Part shown: piece by piece, positions 53,228 through 62,004 of the stretch | Numbering within the stretch: the first letter of the stretch is position 1 | Layout: the number at the start of each line of letters is the position of its first letter | Source of the DNA: Bradyrhizobium sp. AZCC 2262 | Lineage (GTDB): Bacteria; Pseudomonadota; Alphaproteobacteria; Rhizobiales; Xanthobacteraceae | Length of the DNA: 64,000 bases | Direction of reading: 5' to 3' | NCBI RefSeq assembly: GCF_036924535.1 | Contig: NZ_JAZHRT010000001.1 | Location: forward strand, 5,084,001-5,148,000 | Program-made: the position numbers and the translations under genes | The notes under the pieces: model-generated | Seen by the model: the letters and a program-made list of their open reading frames with translations, nothing else | Database searches by the model: none | What the model was told of the DNA's origin: nothing

Positions 53228-55576
53228 CTATTCGGCCGCAAGTGGCTTTGTCGCCTCCGCTTTGAGCTCGGCCCGGGTTTTCGGCTTACCCTTAATTTTG
53301 AGGTCTTCGAAATCCTGCCGGTCGCGCACGCTATTGCGGAAGATTTGTTCCTTGCCGGGCAGATATTGTGGCGGGCAGGCAATGTCCGCGCCGTACCAGG
53401 CCGCGGCTCGCATCGTGAACGACGGATCGACGAGATGCGGCCGGGCGAGCGCGACAAGGTCGGCGCGACCGGCGGCGAGGATGGTGTTGATCTGATCCGC
53501 AGTCGTGATGTTGCCGACGCACATGGTTGCGATCCGGGCTTCGTTCCGAACCTGATCGGAGAATGGCGTCTGGAACATGCGGCCGTAGATCGGCTGCGCG
53601 TCGCGCACGGTCTGCCCCGTCGAAACATCGACCAGATCGACGCCGGCTTCGCCAAACGCACGCGCGACCGCGACCGCGTCGTCGCCGGTGATGCCGCCCG
53701 CGGCCCAGTCGGTGGCGGAGATACGAACCGACATCGGCTTGTGCGCCGGCCATGCCGCGCGCATCGCCTCGAACACTTCCACCGGATAGCGCAGCCGGTT
53801 GGCGAGCGTGCCGCCATATGCGTCGGTGCGCTGGTTGGTCAGCGGCGAAATGAAACTCGCCAGCAGATAGCCGTGGGCGCAGTGCAGCTCCAGCATATCG
53901 AAGCCGCAGGCCTCGCCGCGCAACGCCGCCGCGACGAATTCCTGCTTGACACGGTCCATCGCGGCGCGATCCATCTCGCGCGGCACCTGGCTGTCGGGGA
54001 AGTAAGGCAATGGCGACGCCGAGATCGTGTCCCAGCCGCCCTGCTCCAGCGGCCGGTCCATGCCCTCCCACATCAATTTGGTCGCGCCCTTGCGGCCGGC
54101 GTGTCCAAGCTGCAGGCAGATCTTTGCCGCCGAATTGGCGTGGACGAAGTCGACGATGCGCGTCCATGCCGCCTGCTGTTCGTCGTTCCATAATCCAGTG
54201 CAGCCCGGCGTGATGCGGGCGTCGCGGCCGACGCAGGTCATCTCCGTGAAGATCAACCCGGCGCCGCCGATCGCGCGCGAGCCGTAATGCACCAGATGGA
54301 AATCGCCGGGCACGCCCTCCTTTGCGGAGTACATGCACATCGGCGACACCACGGCGCGGTTCGCAACTTCCATCTCGCGCAGCCTGAGCGGCTGGAACAT
54401 CGGCGCCGCGGGCTTGTCGATATCGACGTCGAAGCCTTTTGAACGAACCTGCTTCGCAAAGGCCGTGTCGACCTCGCGGACGAACTTCGGCGCGCGCAGC
54501 GTCAAATTATCGTAGGTGATCGCCTTGGCGCGGGTCATGACGCCGAACGCAAACTGCACGGGATCGAAATCCCAGAAGCGGTCGACATGTTCGAACCAGA
54601 CCAGCGATACGTCGGCGGCGTGCTGGGTCTTCTCAACCTCCTCGCGCCGGCCGTGCTCGTAGGTCTGCAAGGCGGCGTCGACGGTCGGCGCCTGCGCCAT
54701 CGCGTCGGCCAACGCAATCGCGTCTTCCATCGCGAGCTTGGTGCCGGAACCGATCGAGAAATGCGCGGTCGCCTTGGCATCTCCAAGCAGCACCATGTTG
54801 TCCTTGACCCAACGCTGGCTGCGGATCATCGGGAAATTGCGCCACATCGAGCGGTTGATCATCAAGGGGTGGCCATCGAGGAACCAGTCGAAAATCTCGG
54901 CCATCCGATCGGCGGATTGCTGTTCGCTCAGGCCTTCGAGCCCGGCGCGCTGGAAGGTTTCGGCATCGGTCTCGAAAATCCAGGTCGAGCGTCCCGCCTC
55001 GTACTGATAGGCATGCGCGATGAACGGCCCCCACTCCGTCTCCTGGAAGATGAAGGTGAAGGCGTCGAGCGGCCTGGTCGAGCCCATCCAGGCGAATTTG
55101 TTGGAGCGCAGGTCGATCTGCGGCTGGAAGTGGTCGATGTGCTTGTCGCGGAAGCGGCTGTTGATGCCGTCGGCGAGTACGATCAGACCGGCATCGGCAA
55201 ATCGCGCTTCGTCGTCGATGTCGGTCTCGAACAGCAGCGTCACGCCGAGTTCGCGGGCGCGCTCCTGCAGGATCAACAGCAGCGTCCGGCGCGAGCAGCC
55301 GCAAAAACCGTTGCCGCCGACGCGGTGCACGGTGCCGCGGAAATGCACGGCGATGTCGTCCCAATAGGCGAATTCCTGGGTGATGCGGCGGTAGCTCGGC
55401 GGATCGTACTTCTCGAAATTGTCGAGCGTGGCGTCCGAGAACACCACGCCGAAGCCAAAGGTGTCGTCGGCGCGGTTGCGCTCATAGACCGTGATCTCGG
55501 CCTGGGGCCGTTGTTTTTTCAGGAGGATCGCGGCGTAGAGACCGGCCGGTCCGCCGCCGATAATCGCGATCTTCAT
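53228..55576 (-). CDS. 2-Aminobenzoyl-CoA monooxygenase/reductase (fused flavoprotein)
   Basis: A 782-residue fusion. Residues 1-400 are a class A flavin hydroxylase ([20 protein letters not shown] at 4-23; [27 protein letters not shown] in the GD region) like salicylyl-CoA 5-hydroxylase. Residues 405-782 are an old-yellow-enzyme domain ([43 protein letters not shown]). This architecture is that of 2-aminobenzoyl-CoA monooxygenase/reductase, which hydroxylates and reduces the ring of 2-aminobenzoyl-CoA in the hybrid anthranilate pathway of Azoarcus evansii. It is the key enzyme of this cluster. A regulon box (copy E) lies 41 bases upstream. Confidence 0.93.
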   Translation of the reverse strand: MKIAIIGGGPAGLYAAILLKKQRPQAEITVYERNRADDTFGFGVVFSDATLDNFEKYDPPSYRRITQEFAYWDDIAVHFRGTVHRVGGNGFCGCSRRTLLLILQERARELGVTLLFETDIDDEARFADAGLIVLADGINSRFRDKHIDHFQPQIDLRSNKFAWMGSTRPLDAFTFIFQETEWGPFIAHAYQYEAGRSTWIFETDAETFQRAGLEGLSEQQSADRMAEIFDWFLDGHPLMINRSMWRNFPMIRSQRWVKDNMVLLGDAKATAHFSIGSGTKLAMEDAIALADAMAQAPTVDAALQTYEHGRREEVEKTQHAADVSLVWFEHVDRFWDFDPVQFAFGVMTRAKAITYDNLTLRAPKFVREVDTAFAKQVRSKGFDVDIDKPAAPMFQPLRLREMEVANRAVVSPMCMYSAKEGVPGDFHLVHYGSRAIGGAGLIFTEMTCVGRDARITPGCTGLWNDEQQAAWTRIVDFVHANSAAKICLQLGHAGRKGATKLMWEGMDRPLEQGGWDTISASPLPYFPDSQVPREMDRAAMDRVKQEFVAAALRGEACGFDMLELHCAHGYLLASFISPLTNQRTDAYGGTLANRLRYPVEVFEAMRAAWPAHKPMSVRISATDWAAGGITGDDAVAVARAFGEAGVDLVDVSTGQTVRDAQPIYGRMFQTPFSDQVRNEARIATMCVGNITTADQINTILAAGRADLVALARPHLVDPSFTMRAAAWYGADIACPPQYLPGKEQIFRNSVRDRQDFEDLKIKGKPKTRAELKAEATKPLAAE

Positions 55577-55616
55577 CTACCGCCTCCGAAACAGGCTGTC
55601 GGGCTAGCTCGGAATT

Positions 55617-55636
55617 ACTTTAAGCATAAAACAATT
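55617..55636. promoter_or_regulatory. Aminobenzoate-regulon box, copy E (monooxygenase/reductase)
   Basis: ACTTTAAGCATAAAACAATT lies upstream of the fused monooxygenase/reductase gene on the minus strand. It matches the six-copy consensus apart from one core base (C-A for C-T). Confidence 0.65.
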
Positions 55637-55654
55637 TTGGGGCAAGGGGGTTGG

Positions 55655-55745
55655 CCGTAGCCCGGGTGGGGTTCGTAGCCCGCATGAGCGAAGCGATATG
55701 CGGGGACAGCGGTCCCGGGTATCGCTGCGCTCACCCGGGCTACGG
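55655..55745. repeat. Nested palindromic repeat (GTAGCCCGGGTG family)
   Basis: Arms CCGTAGCCCGGGTG (55655-55668) and CACCCGGGCTACGG (55732-55745) are perfect complements. A second unit beginning gtagcccgcatgagcg lies inside. It is related to the repeat at 51672. It separates the monooxygenase/reductase promoter from the 3' end of the hydratase gene and may terminate the latter transcript. Confidence 0.7.
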
Positions 55746-55756
55746 TCCTGAGGGCC

Positions 55757-56593
55757 TCAGTTCCCCTCAAACACCGGGGTCCGCTTGTTCGAAAACGCCT
55801 CGAACGCACGGCCGAAATCTTCCGTGGTCATGCAGAGGGCCTGGGCCACCGCTTCGGCCTCGATCGCCTCCTCCACCGACATCGCCCATTCCATCGCCAG
55901 CATACGCTTGGTCATGGTGTTGGCGAAGGTCGGGCCTTCGGAAATCTGCTTGGCCATGAGCTGCGCCTGCGGCAGTACCGCATCCGGCGTGACGATACGG
56001 CTGAAGAAGCCCCACTTCTCGCCCTCCTCTGCCGTCATGAAGCGGCCGGTGTAGAGCAGTTCCGAGGCCCGCGACTGGCCGATGATGCGCGGCAGGATCG
56101 CGCACGCGCCCATGTCGCAGCCGGCGAGGCCTACCTTGTTGAACAGGAACGCGACCTTGGCGCCGGTGGCGGCCAGACGCAGGTCGGAAGCCATCGCGAC
56201 GATCGCGCCCGCGCCGGCGCAGATGCCTTCGACGGCGGCCACGATCGGCTGCGGGCACCCCCGCATCGCCTTCACCAGATCGCCGGTCATCCGCGTAAAG
56301 GCGGTCAATCCCTTGGTATCCATCTGAATCAAGGGACCGATGATCTCGAACACATCGCCGCCGGACGAGAAATTTCCGCCCGCGCCGGTCACGACGATGG
56401 TCTTGACCTCGTCATCCATCGCACAGGCGCGGAAGAAATCGGTGAGCTCGCGGTAGCTTTCGAAGGTCAGCGGATTCTTTCGCTCGGGACGATTGAGCGT
56501 CACCGTGGCGACGCGATCGACGACGGCCAGCAAAAAGTGCTTCGGCGAATAGTCGGCCAGCGGCAGCGTGACGGGATTGGCGGGCTTACTCAT
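55757..56593 (-). CDS. Enoyl-CoA hydratase/isomerase family protein
   Basis: A 278-residue crotonase-fold protein. The oxyanion-hole segments are [29 protein letters not shown] (about 60-88) and [22 protein letters not shown], and [22 protein letters not shown] is the C-terminal helix. Such enzymes hydrate, isomerise or cleave acyl-CoA esters. In this cluster it should act on a ring-reduced or ring-opened CoA intermediate of anthranilate breakdown. The start ATG 56593 has GGGAG ahead; the longer upstream frame reads through a repeat. Confidence 0.9.
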   Translation of the reverse strand: MSKPANPVTLPLADYSPKHFLLAVVDRVATVTLNRPERKNPLTFESYRELTDFFRACAMDDEVKTIVVTGAGGNFSSGGDVFEIIGPLIQMDTKGLTAFTRMTGDLVKAMRGCPQPIVAAVEGICAGAGAIVAMASDLRLAATGAKVAFLFNKVGLAGCDMGACAILPRIIGQSRASELLYTGRFMTAEEGEKWGFFSRIVTPDAVLPQAQLMAKQISEGPTFANTMTKRMLAMEWAMSVEEAIEAEAVAQALCMTTEDFGRAFEAFSNKRTPVFEGN

Positions 56594-56614
56594 GGGATCT
56601 CCCTTGTGTCGATT

Positions 56615-56722
56615 GTCATTGCCTGTGACAAACGCGAAGCGTTTGCACACGGGAGCGACGCGACGAAGCAATCCATACTTCCTTCGCCGCAAGATGGATT
56701 GCTTCGCTTCGCTCGCAATGAC
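56615..56722. repeat. Nested palindromic repeat (GTCATTGC...GCAATGAC family)
   Basis: Outer arms GTCATTGC (56615-56622) and GCAATGAC (56715-56722). Inside are AAACGC-GAA-GCGTTT (56630-56644) and GAAGCAATCCAT/ATGGATTGCTTC (56665-56676 and 56694-56705). It separates the SDR from the hydratase gene. The pattern of an outer stem with internal hairpins parallels the element at 36963. Confidence 0.7.
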
Positions 56723-56747
56723 GGCTTCAAATTGGTTCTCTCACTCT

Positions 56748-57509
56748 TCAGACTTCGCCGCCAGCTACCGCGATGGCTTGACCCGTGACGGCGCCGGCGC
56801 CCTCGCCGCAGAGCCAGAGCACGGCATCGGCCACTTCCGAGGGCGCCACAAGGCGTCCCTGCGGATTGTGCTTTGACAGTTCCGCGATGGCCTGCTCGCG
56901 GCTGCGGCCGGTCTTCTTGATGATGTTGTCGATCGAGCCTTCCAGCAGGTCGGTTTCGGTGAAGCCGGGACAAACGGCGTTGACGGTGACGCCGCTCTTC
57001 GCCGTCTCCAGCGCCAGCGAACGTACGAGGCCGATGACCGCATGCTTCGCCGCGCTGTAGGCTGAGACATAAGCGTAGCCCTTGAGACCGGCGGTGGACG
57101 CGACGGCGACGATCCGCCCGTGGCGGCGCTCGATCATGCCAGGCAATACCGCCTGCGTGGCATGGACCACGCCCATGAAATTGACGTCCATCATCCGCTG
57201 GAACAGCGCCGCATCGGAACGGCCGAACGGCGACGATTCCGCAGCGCCCGCATTGGCAATGAGGATGTCAATCGGTTGCCGCGCGGCGGCTTCCGCAACG
57301 GCCGATTTGACCGAAGCCTGATCGGCGACGTCGGCCACCGCGGCGAACTGCGCCGCGCCGGAGGCCACGGCTTCGTCGAGCGTTGCGCGGTTGCGACCGA
57401 GCACCGTTACCGTCGCGCCCGCTTTCGACAGCGCCGCCGATATCGCCAGTCCAATGCCCCGCCCGCCACCGGTGACGAGCGCATGGGAGGAACGCGACAA
57501 TGAGGACAT
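56748..57509 (-). CDS. Short-chain dehydrogenase/reductase (3-hydroxyacyl-CoA dehydrogenase-like)
   Basis: A 253-residue classical SDR. The glycine motif is GGGRGIGLAI (residues 14-23), the NAG motif is IANAGAAESS, and the catalytic Ser and Tyr-x3-Lys are in VASTAGLKGYAYVSAYSAAKHA. It probably oxidises a hydroxyacyl-CoA or cyclohexanol-type intermediate of the aminobenzoyl-CoA route. It has its own regulon box (copy F) 34 bases upstream and is separated from the hydratase by a palindromic repeat. Confidence 0.88.
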   Translation of the reverse strand: MSSLSRSSHALVTGGGRGIGLAISAALSKAGATVTVLGRNRATLDEAVASGAAQFAAVADVADQASVKSAVAEAAARQPIDILIANAGAAESSPFGRSDAALFQRMMDVNFMGVVHATQAVLPGMIERRHGRIVAVASTAGLKGYAYVSAYSAAKHAVIGLVRSLALETAKSGVTVNAVCPGFTETDLLEGSIDNIIKKTGRSREQAIAELSKHNPQGRLVAPSEVADAVLWLCGEGAGAVTGQAIAVAGGEV

Positions 57510-57542
57510 CGGTCAAGCCTCCAGGATGAGGGTTCAGCATAT

Positions 57543-57562
57543 ATTTTAAACTTCAAGCTTTT
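57543..57562. promoter_or_regulatory. Aminobenzoate-regulon box, copy F (SDR)
   Basis: ATTTTAAACTTCAAGCTTTT lies upstream of the SDR gene on the minus strand. The left part fits the consensus well, the right part (GCTTTT for AYAATT) less so, making it the weakest of the six copies. Confidence 0.5.
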
Positions 57563-57600
57563 GCAAGGAAGCGGCCGTTGCTTCGCCACTACACGCGACT

Positions 57601-57703
57601 GTCATCGCCCGCGAAGAAGGCGGGGGATCCAGTACGCCGCGGCTTTTCGGTTCAATCACTGGCGTCTCTGGAATACTGGATCCCCCGCCTTCGCGGGGGA
57701 CGA
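57601..57703. repeat. Inverted repeat (GGGGGATCCAGTA family)
   Basis: The arms are 57601-57634 and 57673-57703: GGCGGGGGATCCAGTA at 57619-57634 is complementary to TACTGGATCCCCCGCC (57674-57689), and the complementarity continues outwards with a few gaps. The hairpin follows directly after the regulon box F region. It may be a mobile-type palindromic unit; no coding sequence is present. Confidence 0.7.
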
Positions 57704-58140
57704 CAACTGAACGTGGGGTGACGATCTCGCGGCGCTGATCGCCCGAGGCTTGCAATTCGTTTGCCCTCCTCGAAATAGAGGGCGCAGGGAAGACCGGGTG
57801 CTTGCTGCACCCGCGGTCTCGCGTGCGATTTGCGCAAACAAAACTGCACACGAGCATACAGGGCAGCGGGAGCATTCCGGCCTTCCCTGCGCAATGGCTT
57901 TACGGCTTACTTCGTGCTCTTCCCGGAGAACGGCTCTTTTGCCTCCGTCGCCCGCGCTTCCTATCGCAAGCTTAGCGCCAGCACCGCAGCGCCCGAACCA
58001 CACGACTTCACCGTACGCTTAAGGCGCGTACGTCTATCGCGCCATTCGCGTCCATCGCATCTCACCGCGCGTTCGTGACGATGGCCGACGCCCCTCATCT
58101 GCCGTGAGACAGGCGGAGTTATGCGACTGATTTGGGTGAG
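57704..58140. repeat. Long non-coding repeat-like block (about 400 bp)
   Basis: No reading frame here looks like a protein. The block includes complementary segments GCGCAGGGAAGACCGG (57782-57797) and CCGGCCTTCCCTGCGC (57877-57892), with one mismatch, and several shorter stems. From memory, a block with this theme (thousands of similar copies of 'gagcattccggc...ccctgcgcaatggctttacgg') is spread through Bradyrhizobium genomes; here it fills the gap between the SDR and the acyltransferase genes. The rest of the gap, 58141-58213, shows nothing. Confidence 0.55.
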
Positions 58141-58215
58141 AACGAAAGCGGAATATTTTTTGATTCCGGACTTGACACGATTTCTGAAAATCCGAAGTGA
58201 TTTGCCGCGGTGCGC

Positions 58216-58305
58216 AGGGTGGGCAAAGCGAAAGCGTGCCCATCATCGAGCCGCACGACTGGCGATAGATGGTGCGCACGTCGCTGTCACTCCTTTGCCC
58301 ACCCT
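58216..58305. repeat. Palindromic repeat (AGGGTGGGCAAAG family) overlapping a gene end
   Basis: Perfect 13-base arms AGGGTGGGCAAAG (58216-58228) and CTTTGCCCACCCT (58293-58305), with inner complementarity. The right arm includes the stop codon of the acyltransferase gene (TAG at 58306-58304, minus strand), so the repeat has become part of the gene end and can form a terminator-like stem just after translation stops. Confidence 0.65.
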
Positions 58306-59779
58306 ACGGAGGAGCAACTCTCTCCGTCCACCGCGCAGCGACATCGCCGCCGATATCCGTATCCCTGTCCTTGAGCAGATGGACGATCGCGTTCGCGTAG
58401 TACTGCAACAGCACGAGTTCTTTCGGGTTGGCGCGATAGGTGTCGTCGGTCTCGATCACGAGATGGCGCAACGTCAGCATGCGCAAACCGACGGAGATTG
58501 CGTAGTCGCGGTCGGCGCGCGGGATGTGAACATAGCTTCCGAGCCGCTCGAGGTCGCCGATCAGACTTGAAACCCGGCCCTTGATTTCGAACAACGTCAG
58601 CGGCTGGTCACCTGCCTCCAGCATGGCGGTCGAGACCAGCGAGACCGGCAGCGCCGGCACCACGCGGCCGACGGCCTCCATCAACTCGTTGCCGAGCCTT
58701 TCGACCTCGATGCGGCGCGGCTCCGGCGCGAGAACGCGAAAATCGATCCTCCTTGCCTCGACATAGTTTCGCAGCGACACCGGCACGCCAAAACTCACGC
58801 AGGTGTACCCGAAGCGATGCCACTGGCCGCGCAATGCCATCCAGAGATGGCGGAAGAAATGGCGCGCAAAGGTCGCCGCATTGAAACCGAATACCGGCTT
58901 CTTTCCCGGCTCGACATTGGCCACCGAAGTCAACATGCGGTCTTCCAGCACGCGGTCGTAGTTGACGGCGACCGGGATGAACACCACGTCGCGCGGGCCG
59001 AGCGGATCGAAGCCCGCCACCATGTAACTCAACAGCCCGAATTTCGGCGGACGCAGCTTGCCGTCGCGGCTGAGCCCGCCTTCCGGGAAAATCGCCTGCG
59101 TGACACCCGCTGCGGTCGCCATGTGAACATAGCGCGAAAGTACCTTGCGATAGAGCGCCTCGCCGGAATCGCGCGCGATGAAATAGGCGCCCATCGAGCG
59201 GATCAGGTTGCTGAGGCCCCAGACCTTGGCCCATTCGCCGACGGCGTAGCTCAGCGCCGACGAGGTAGCGGCGACATAGGTCACCAGCACGTAATCCATG
59301 TTGGAGCGATGATTGATGACGAAGATCACCGACGAGGCGGGATCGACGGCGGCCAAGGCCTCGTCGTTGCGGACACCGATCCGCACCCGGTACAGCATAT
59401 GGGAAACGGCCCGCGCGATCCTCGTGCCGACATGAAAATAGGCATAGGCGCTGAACGCCGGAACGATCTCGCGGGCGTAGCGCCCCACCTTTTCCATCGC
59501 GACTTCGTACGGCACGCCGGTTTCGGTCGAATATTCCTCGGCCGCCCGCAGCACTTCCGGGTCGAACACCAGCCGGTCGGTCAGCACCTGCCGCTTGGTC
59601 AGCTTGAAGGGCTGAATGCGAAGCTTGAGCTTGGTGTTGAGTTCCTCGATGGCACGATTGGCGCGCCGACGCAGCGCCCAGCGTACGCTCGGAATGAGGA
59701 TGCGATCCAGCGCCGCCAGGATCGCAAGGATCGCCATCAGCACGACGACCCAGAGCGGCAAGCTTACCTGCGACCCCAT
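58304..59779 (-). CDS. Glycerol-3-phosphate acyltransferase (PlsB-like)
   Basis: A 491-residue acyltransferase of the glycerolipid type. An N-terminal membrane segment (about residues 8-28) anchors it. Block I is INHRSNMD with His157 and Asp162 of the HX4D motif, block II GAYFIARDSGE, block III IFPEGGLSRDG and block IV FIPVAVNYDR. It should acylate glycerol 3-phosphate or lysophosphatidate at the inner membrane. ATG 59779 gives an N terminus that enters the membrane directly; ATG 59818 would add 13 residues. Its length is below that of E. coli PlsB. No operon partner is seen. Confidence 0.88.
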   Translation of the reverse strand: MGSQVSLPLWVVVLMAILAILAALDRILIPSVRWALRRRANRAIEELNTKLKLRIQPFKLTKRQVLTDRLVFDPEVLRAAEEYSTETGVPYEVAMEKVGRYAREIVPAFSAYAYFHVGTRIARAVSHMLYRVRIGVRNDEALAAVDPASSVIFVINHRSNMDYVLVTYVAATSSALSYAVGEWAKVWGLSNLIRSMGAYFIARDSGEALYRKVLSRYVHMATAAGVTQAIFPEGGLSRDGKLRPPKFGLLSYMVAGFDPLGPRDVVFIPVAVNYDRVLEDRMLTSVANVEPGKKPVFGFNAATFARHFFRHLWMALRGQWHRFGYTCVSFGVPVSLRNYVEARRIDFRVLAPEPRRIEVERLGNELMEAVGRVVPALPVSLVSTAMLEAGDQPLTLFEIKGRVSSLIGDLERLGSYVHIPRADRDYAISVGLRMLTLRHLVIETDDTYRANPKELVLLQYYANAIVHLLKDRDTDIGGDVAARWTERVAPP

Positions 59780-60159
59780 GCAAAACCCCGATCCTGCCTC
59801 GCCCGCGATGCGCGTCATCGCTCGGCGTCATCACGATACGGTCTGGAACTCCACCGTGACAAGCATCTCCAGCATGCTGGCCGGCGTATTCCCGGCGATC
59901 GGCCGGTCTGTTCGCAACCGCGATATCGACGGCGTTCGTTCGAACCGGGGTGCGTGCCCATAAACCCGGTTGGCATGACGCATCGAAACTGGTGTCCGCA
60001 TTGCTCCTAAAGCGGCGCAATTACGGTGGCCAATTACGGACATCGGGGTCGCGGGACGATGGGCCGATAGATTGATCTATCTCAAGATTGTATCCGAAAC
60101 GCGGGCCTAGCCTGCATTCGGAAGGCAGCGATACGTCCAGACAAGCGGGAGGCAAAGCC
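59780..60159. other. Intergenic region with a short dispersed repeat
   Basis: No gene is seen in these 380 bases between divergent genes. Bases 59889-59930 (core GGCGATCGGCCGGT) match 62184-62224 closely, the second copy lying next to a duplicated gene fragment. The segment just before the universal stress gene shows GGGAGG as ribosome-binding site; a promoter is not evident. Confidence 0.5.
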
Positions 60160-60588
60160 ATGTACCGGCATATTCTCATTCCGACAGATGGATCGGAGCT
60201 AGCGGAGCGTGGAGTGAAGCATGGGTTGGCGCTGGCGAAATCCCTTGGAGCCAAGGTATCCGTAATCTTCGTTGTGGAACCGTTTTCAGAAATGACCGGG
60301 CGGTTCCAGGAGGCAGTCGCAACATATGCCGAGCTACGCAAGGAACAGGCCACGAGCGCGTTGGATCGCGCGGCAAATGCGGCCAAGGAGGTTGGTATTT
60401 CCTGCAAGACGACTCAAGTGGAGAACGGGCAACCCCATCAAGCCATCATCGCAGCAGCCGAGGACAAAGGCTGCGATCTCATCGTCATGTCATCGCATGG
60501 GCGCAGCGGACTTTCCATGCTTCTGATCGGCAGTGTGACAAACAAGGTGCTGACGCACGCGAAAACCCCGGTACTGGTTTGTCAGTGA
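60160..60588 (+). CDS. Universal stress protein (UspA family)
   Basis: A 142-residue single-domain USP. MYRHILIPTDGSELAERGVKHGLALAKSLGAKV is the N-terminal strand and helix, and the ATP-binding motif G-x2-G-x9-G-S appears as HGRSGLSMLLIGSVTNKVL. It therefore belongs to the ATP-binding subgroup. GGGAGGCAAAG precedes ATG 60160. It is a lone gene. Role in stress or low-oxygen response is usual for the family. Confidence 0.92.
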   Translation: MYRHILIPTDGSELAERGVKHGLALAKSLGAKVSVIFVVEPFSEMTGRFQEAVATYAELRKEQATSALDRAANAAKEVGISCKTTQVENGQPHQAIIAAAEDKGCDLIVMSSHGRSGLSMLLIGSVTNKVLTHAKTPVLVCQ

Positions 60589-60837
60589 ATGTGCGGACGG
60601 CTCGATGGGTCAAATAGACGCGCCGGGAGATGGAGGGAATGTCCGGTTGGGATCATCAGCGGATCTGACGACCCGGCTGCGGGATGTCCGCTTTACCCCC
60701 GGAAATTGACGTCAAAGGCCGCTAGTTCAATGTCCGTTTCGGGCCCAGTAGGCGACATCGTCGACACACGATGGTCAATCGGACAATCGAACAGTCCTTT
60801 ACAGGAACAAGGTGCTGGTGGCCTCGGTTGTCGCAGC
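60589..60837. other. Intergenic region without recognisable genes
   Basis: These bases hold only short, low-quality frames without family resemblance. Fragments such as gatgtccgcttt and aatgtccgtttcgggccc suggest decayed repeat or gene remnants, but nothing definite can be named. Confidence 0.4.
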
Positions 60838-60869
60838 GCATCCCGGACGACGACTGCCGTCCGGGATGC
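60838..60869. terminator. Terminator-like hairpin
   Basis: A perfect 12-bp stem (GCATCCCGGACG at 60838-60849, CGTCCGGGATGC at 60858-60869) with an 8-base loop lies 16 bases beyond the stop of the SnoaL-like gene (minus strand). No T-run follows, so termination would be imperfect or factor-assisted. It could also be a repeat unit. Confidence 0.35.
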
Positions 60870-60884
60870 CCGCTGCGCCGATCA

Positions 60885-61331
60885 CTACGCTGCCTTCAGA
60901 ATTCCGAGCTGCTGGAGCGCAGTCGCGCCGTCATCAAGGCCAACCTCCTCCGCGATTCGACCGCCCGTCACGCGCAGCACCGTCGTACCGGTAAAGCGCA
61001 TCTTGCGGCCTGAACGCGCCGGAAGGGCCCCGACGAGAAAATCGTCGAAGGCCGGGCCTGTGTGCGTCCCGCCACCTTCCCAGCGACCGACAACATAGTC
61101 GCCCTCGGCGATCAGGTCCGCGGTGCCCCAGAAGTTCAGATCCGGGAAGGCGTCGCGGAACGCGACCATGAACGCCCTGACATCGTCCCGGCCGCGGCGC
61201 GGCGCGTGCAGCGAATACTGCAGAAGCATATCCGGGGCAGCCAATTCATCGACGATCTCAGGGTTCCAGGGATTGCCCCAAAACTCCTTGAACCAGCGAC
61301 CGACGATCTCCTTGTTGTTCTCTGTCGACAT
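60885..61331 (-). CDS. SnoaL-like / ester cyclase family protein
   Basis: A 148-residue NTF2-fold protein of the SnoaL-like polyketide cyclase group. FPDLNFWGTADLIAEGDYVVGRWEGGGTHTGP has the typical strands with polar pocket residues, and MRFTGTTVLRVTGGRIAEEVGLDDG is the C-terminal half. ATG 61331 has AGGAG eight bases ahead; the frame continues upstream without family similarity. The substrate is unknown. No neighbours share a function with it. Confidence 0.8.
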   Translation of the reverse strand: MSTENNKEIVGRWFKEFWGNPWNPEIVDELAAPDMLLQYSLHAPRRGRDDVRAFMVAFRDAFPDLNFWGTADLIAEGDYVVGRWEGGGTHTGPAFDDFLVGALPARSGRKMRFTGTTVLRVTGGRIAEEVGLDDGATALQQLGILKAA

Positions 61332-61508
61332 CACGTTGCTCCTCATCTGTGTGTTTCCTGGCCTGCAAGATAGGAGCACCCGAGTTATGCGACCACCCGA
61401 TTTCCGGATTGAAGATGCGGCCGCTTTTTTTCGGCCTTGCATGAACGATGATTAGGCGGAAATCCCGAAGCGCGCGCAGGCCTGCTGCCGACACACGCGT
61501 CCCATCGT

Positions 61509-61898
61509 TCAAATCAGCGACACGAGGACCAGAACAATCCCACCGGTCGCGATGTTCCAGACAAGAGAGCGCACCAAAAACACGCCTGCAGCGTAGAAGG
61601 CCACATAAGCGACACGAGCCCAGAAATAGAGCTGCGCACCCCATTCGGTCATCCAACCGTGCCTGCCGGCGAAGTGGGCCGTGAGTACGGCCGCAGCGAA
61701 CAGCGGAAACGTCTCGAGGAAATTTTGCAGCGCTCGCTCCAGGCGGCCCGCGACGCCCGTCAAGGCCGGCACGGCGCTATCCCGAGCACTCGCGGTCCAC
61801 AAATATCCGCGTTGCAGGCTTGCGGCATGGGAGGCCATCACAATTTGCACCAACCCCAGGACGATGCTGAGGGCGACCATTTTGAGTTCGAGTGTCAT
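61509..61898 (-). CDS. MAPEG-family membrane protein
   Basis: A 129-residue four-helix membrane protein of the MAPEG type (membrane-associated eicosanoid and glutathione metabolism family). RALQNFLETFPLFAAAVLTAHFAG around residues 52-75 is the family's glutathione-site helix, and RVAYVAFYAAGV is the third helix. A small hydrophobic protein of unknown substrate. ATG 61898 is preceded by GGAAG. Upstream frame to 61964 is not needed. Confidence 0.8.
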   Translation of the reverse strand: MTLELKMVALSIVLGLVQIVMASHAASLQRGYLWTASARDSAVPALTGVAGRLERALQNFLETFPLFAAAVLTAHFAGRHGWMTEWGAQLYFWARVAYVAFYAAGVFLVRSLVWNIATGGIVLVLVSLI

Positions 61899-62004
61899 TG
61901 CTGCTTCCGTTATGGAGTTTGGGAGTTGAGCACAGGCATCATTGCGAAATTCAAATTTAGCCATTCGTGATCATAACCGACCAGTACGCCGCACAGGACA
62001 CGTC

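Noticed and set aside
57546..58300. Several open frames of 80-115 codons in the gap before the acyltransferase
   Set aside because: They lie in palindromic and repeat DNA, overlap one another on both strands and show no family pattern or ribosome-binding sites.
60589..61098. A 169-codon frame after the universal stress gene
   Set aside because: It has no protein-like composition, crosses a hairpin and runs antisense to the SnoaL-like gene.
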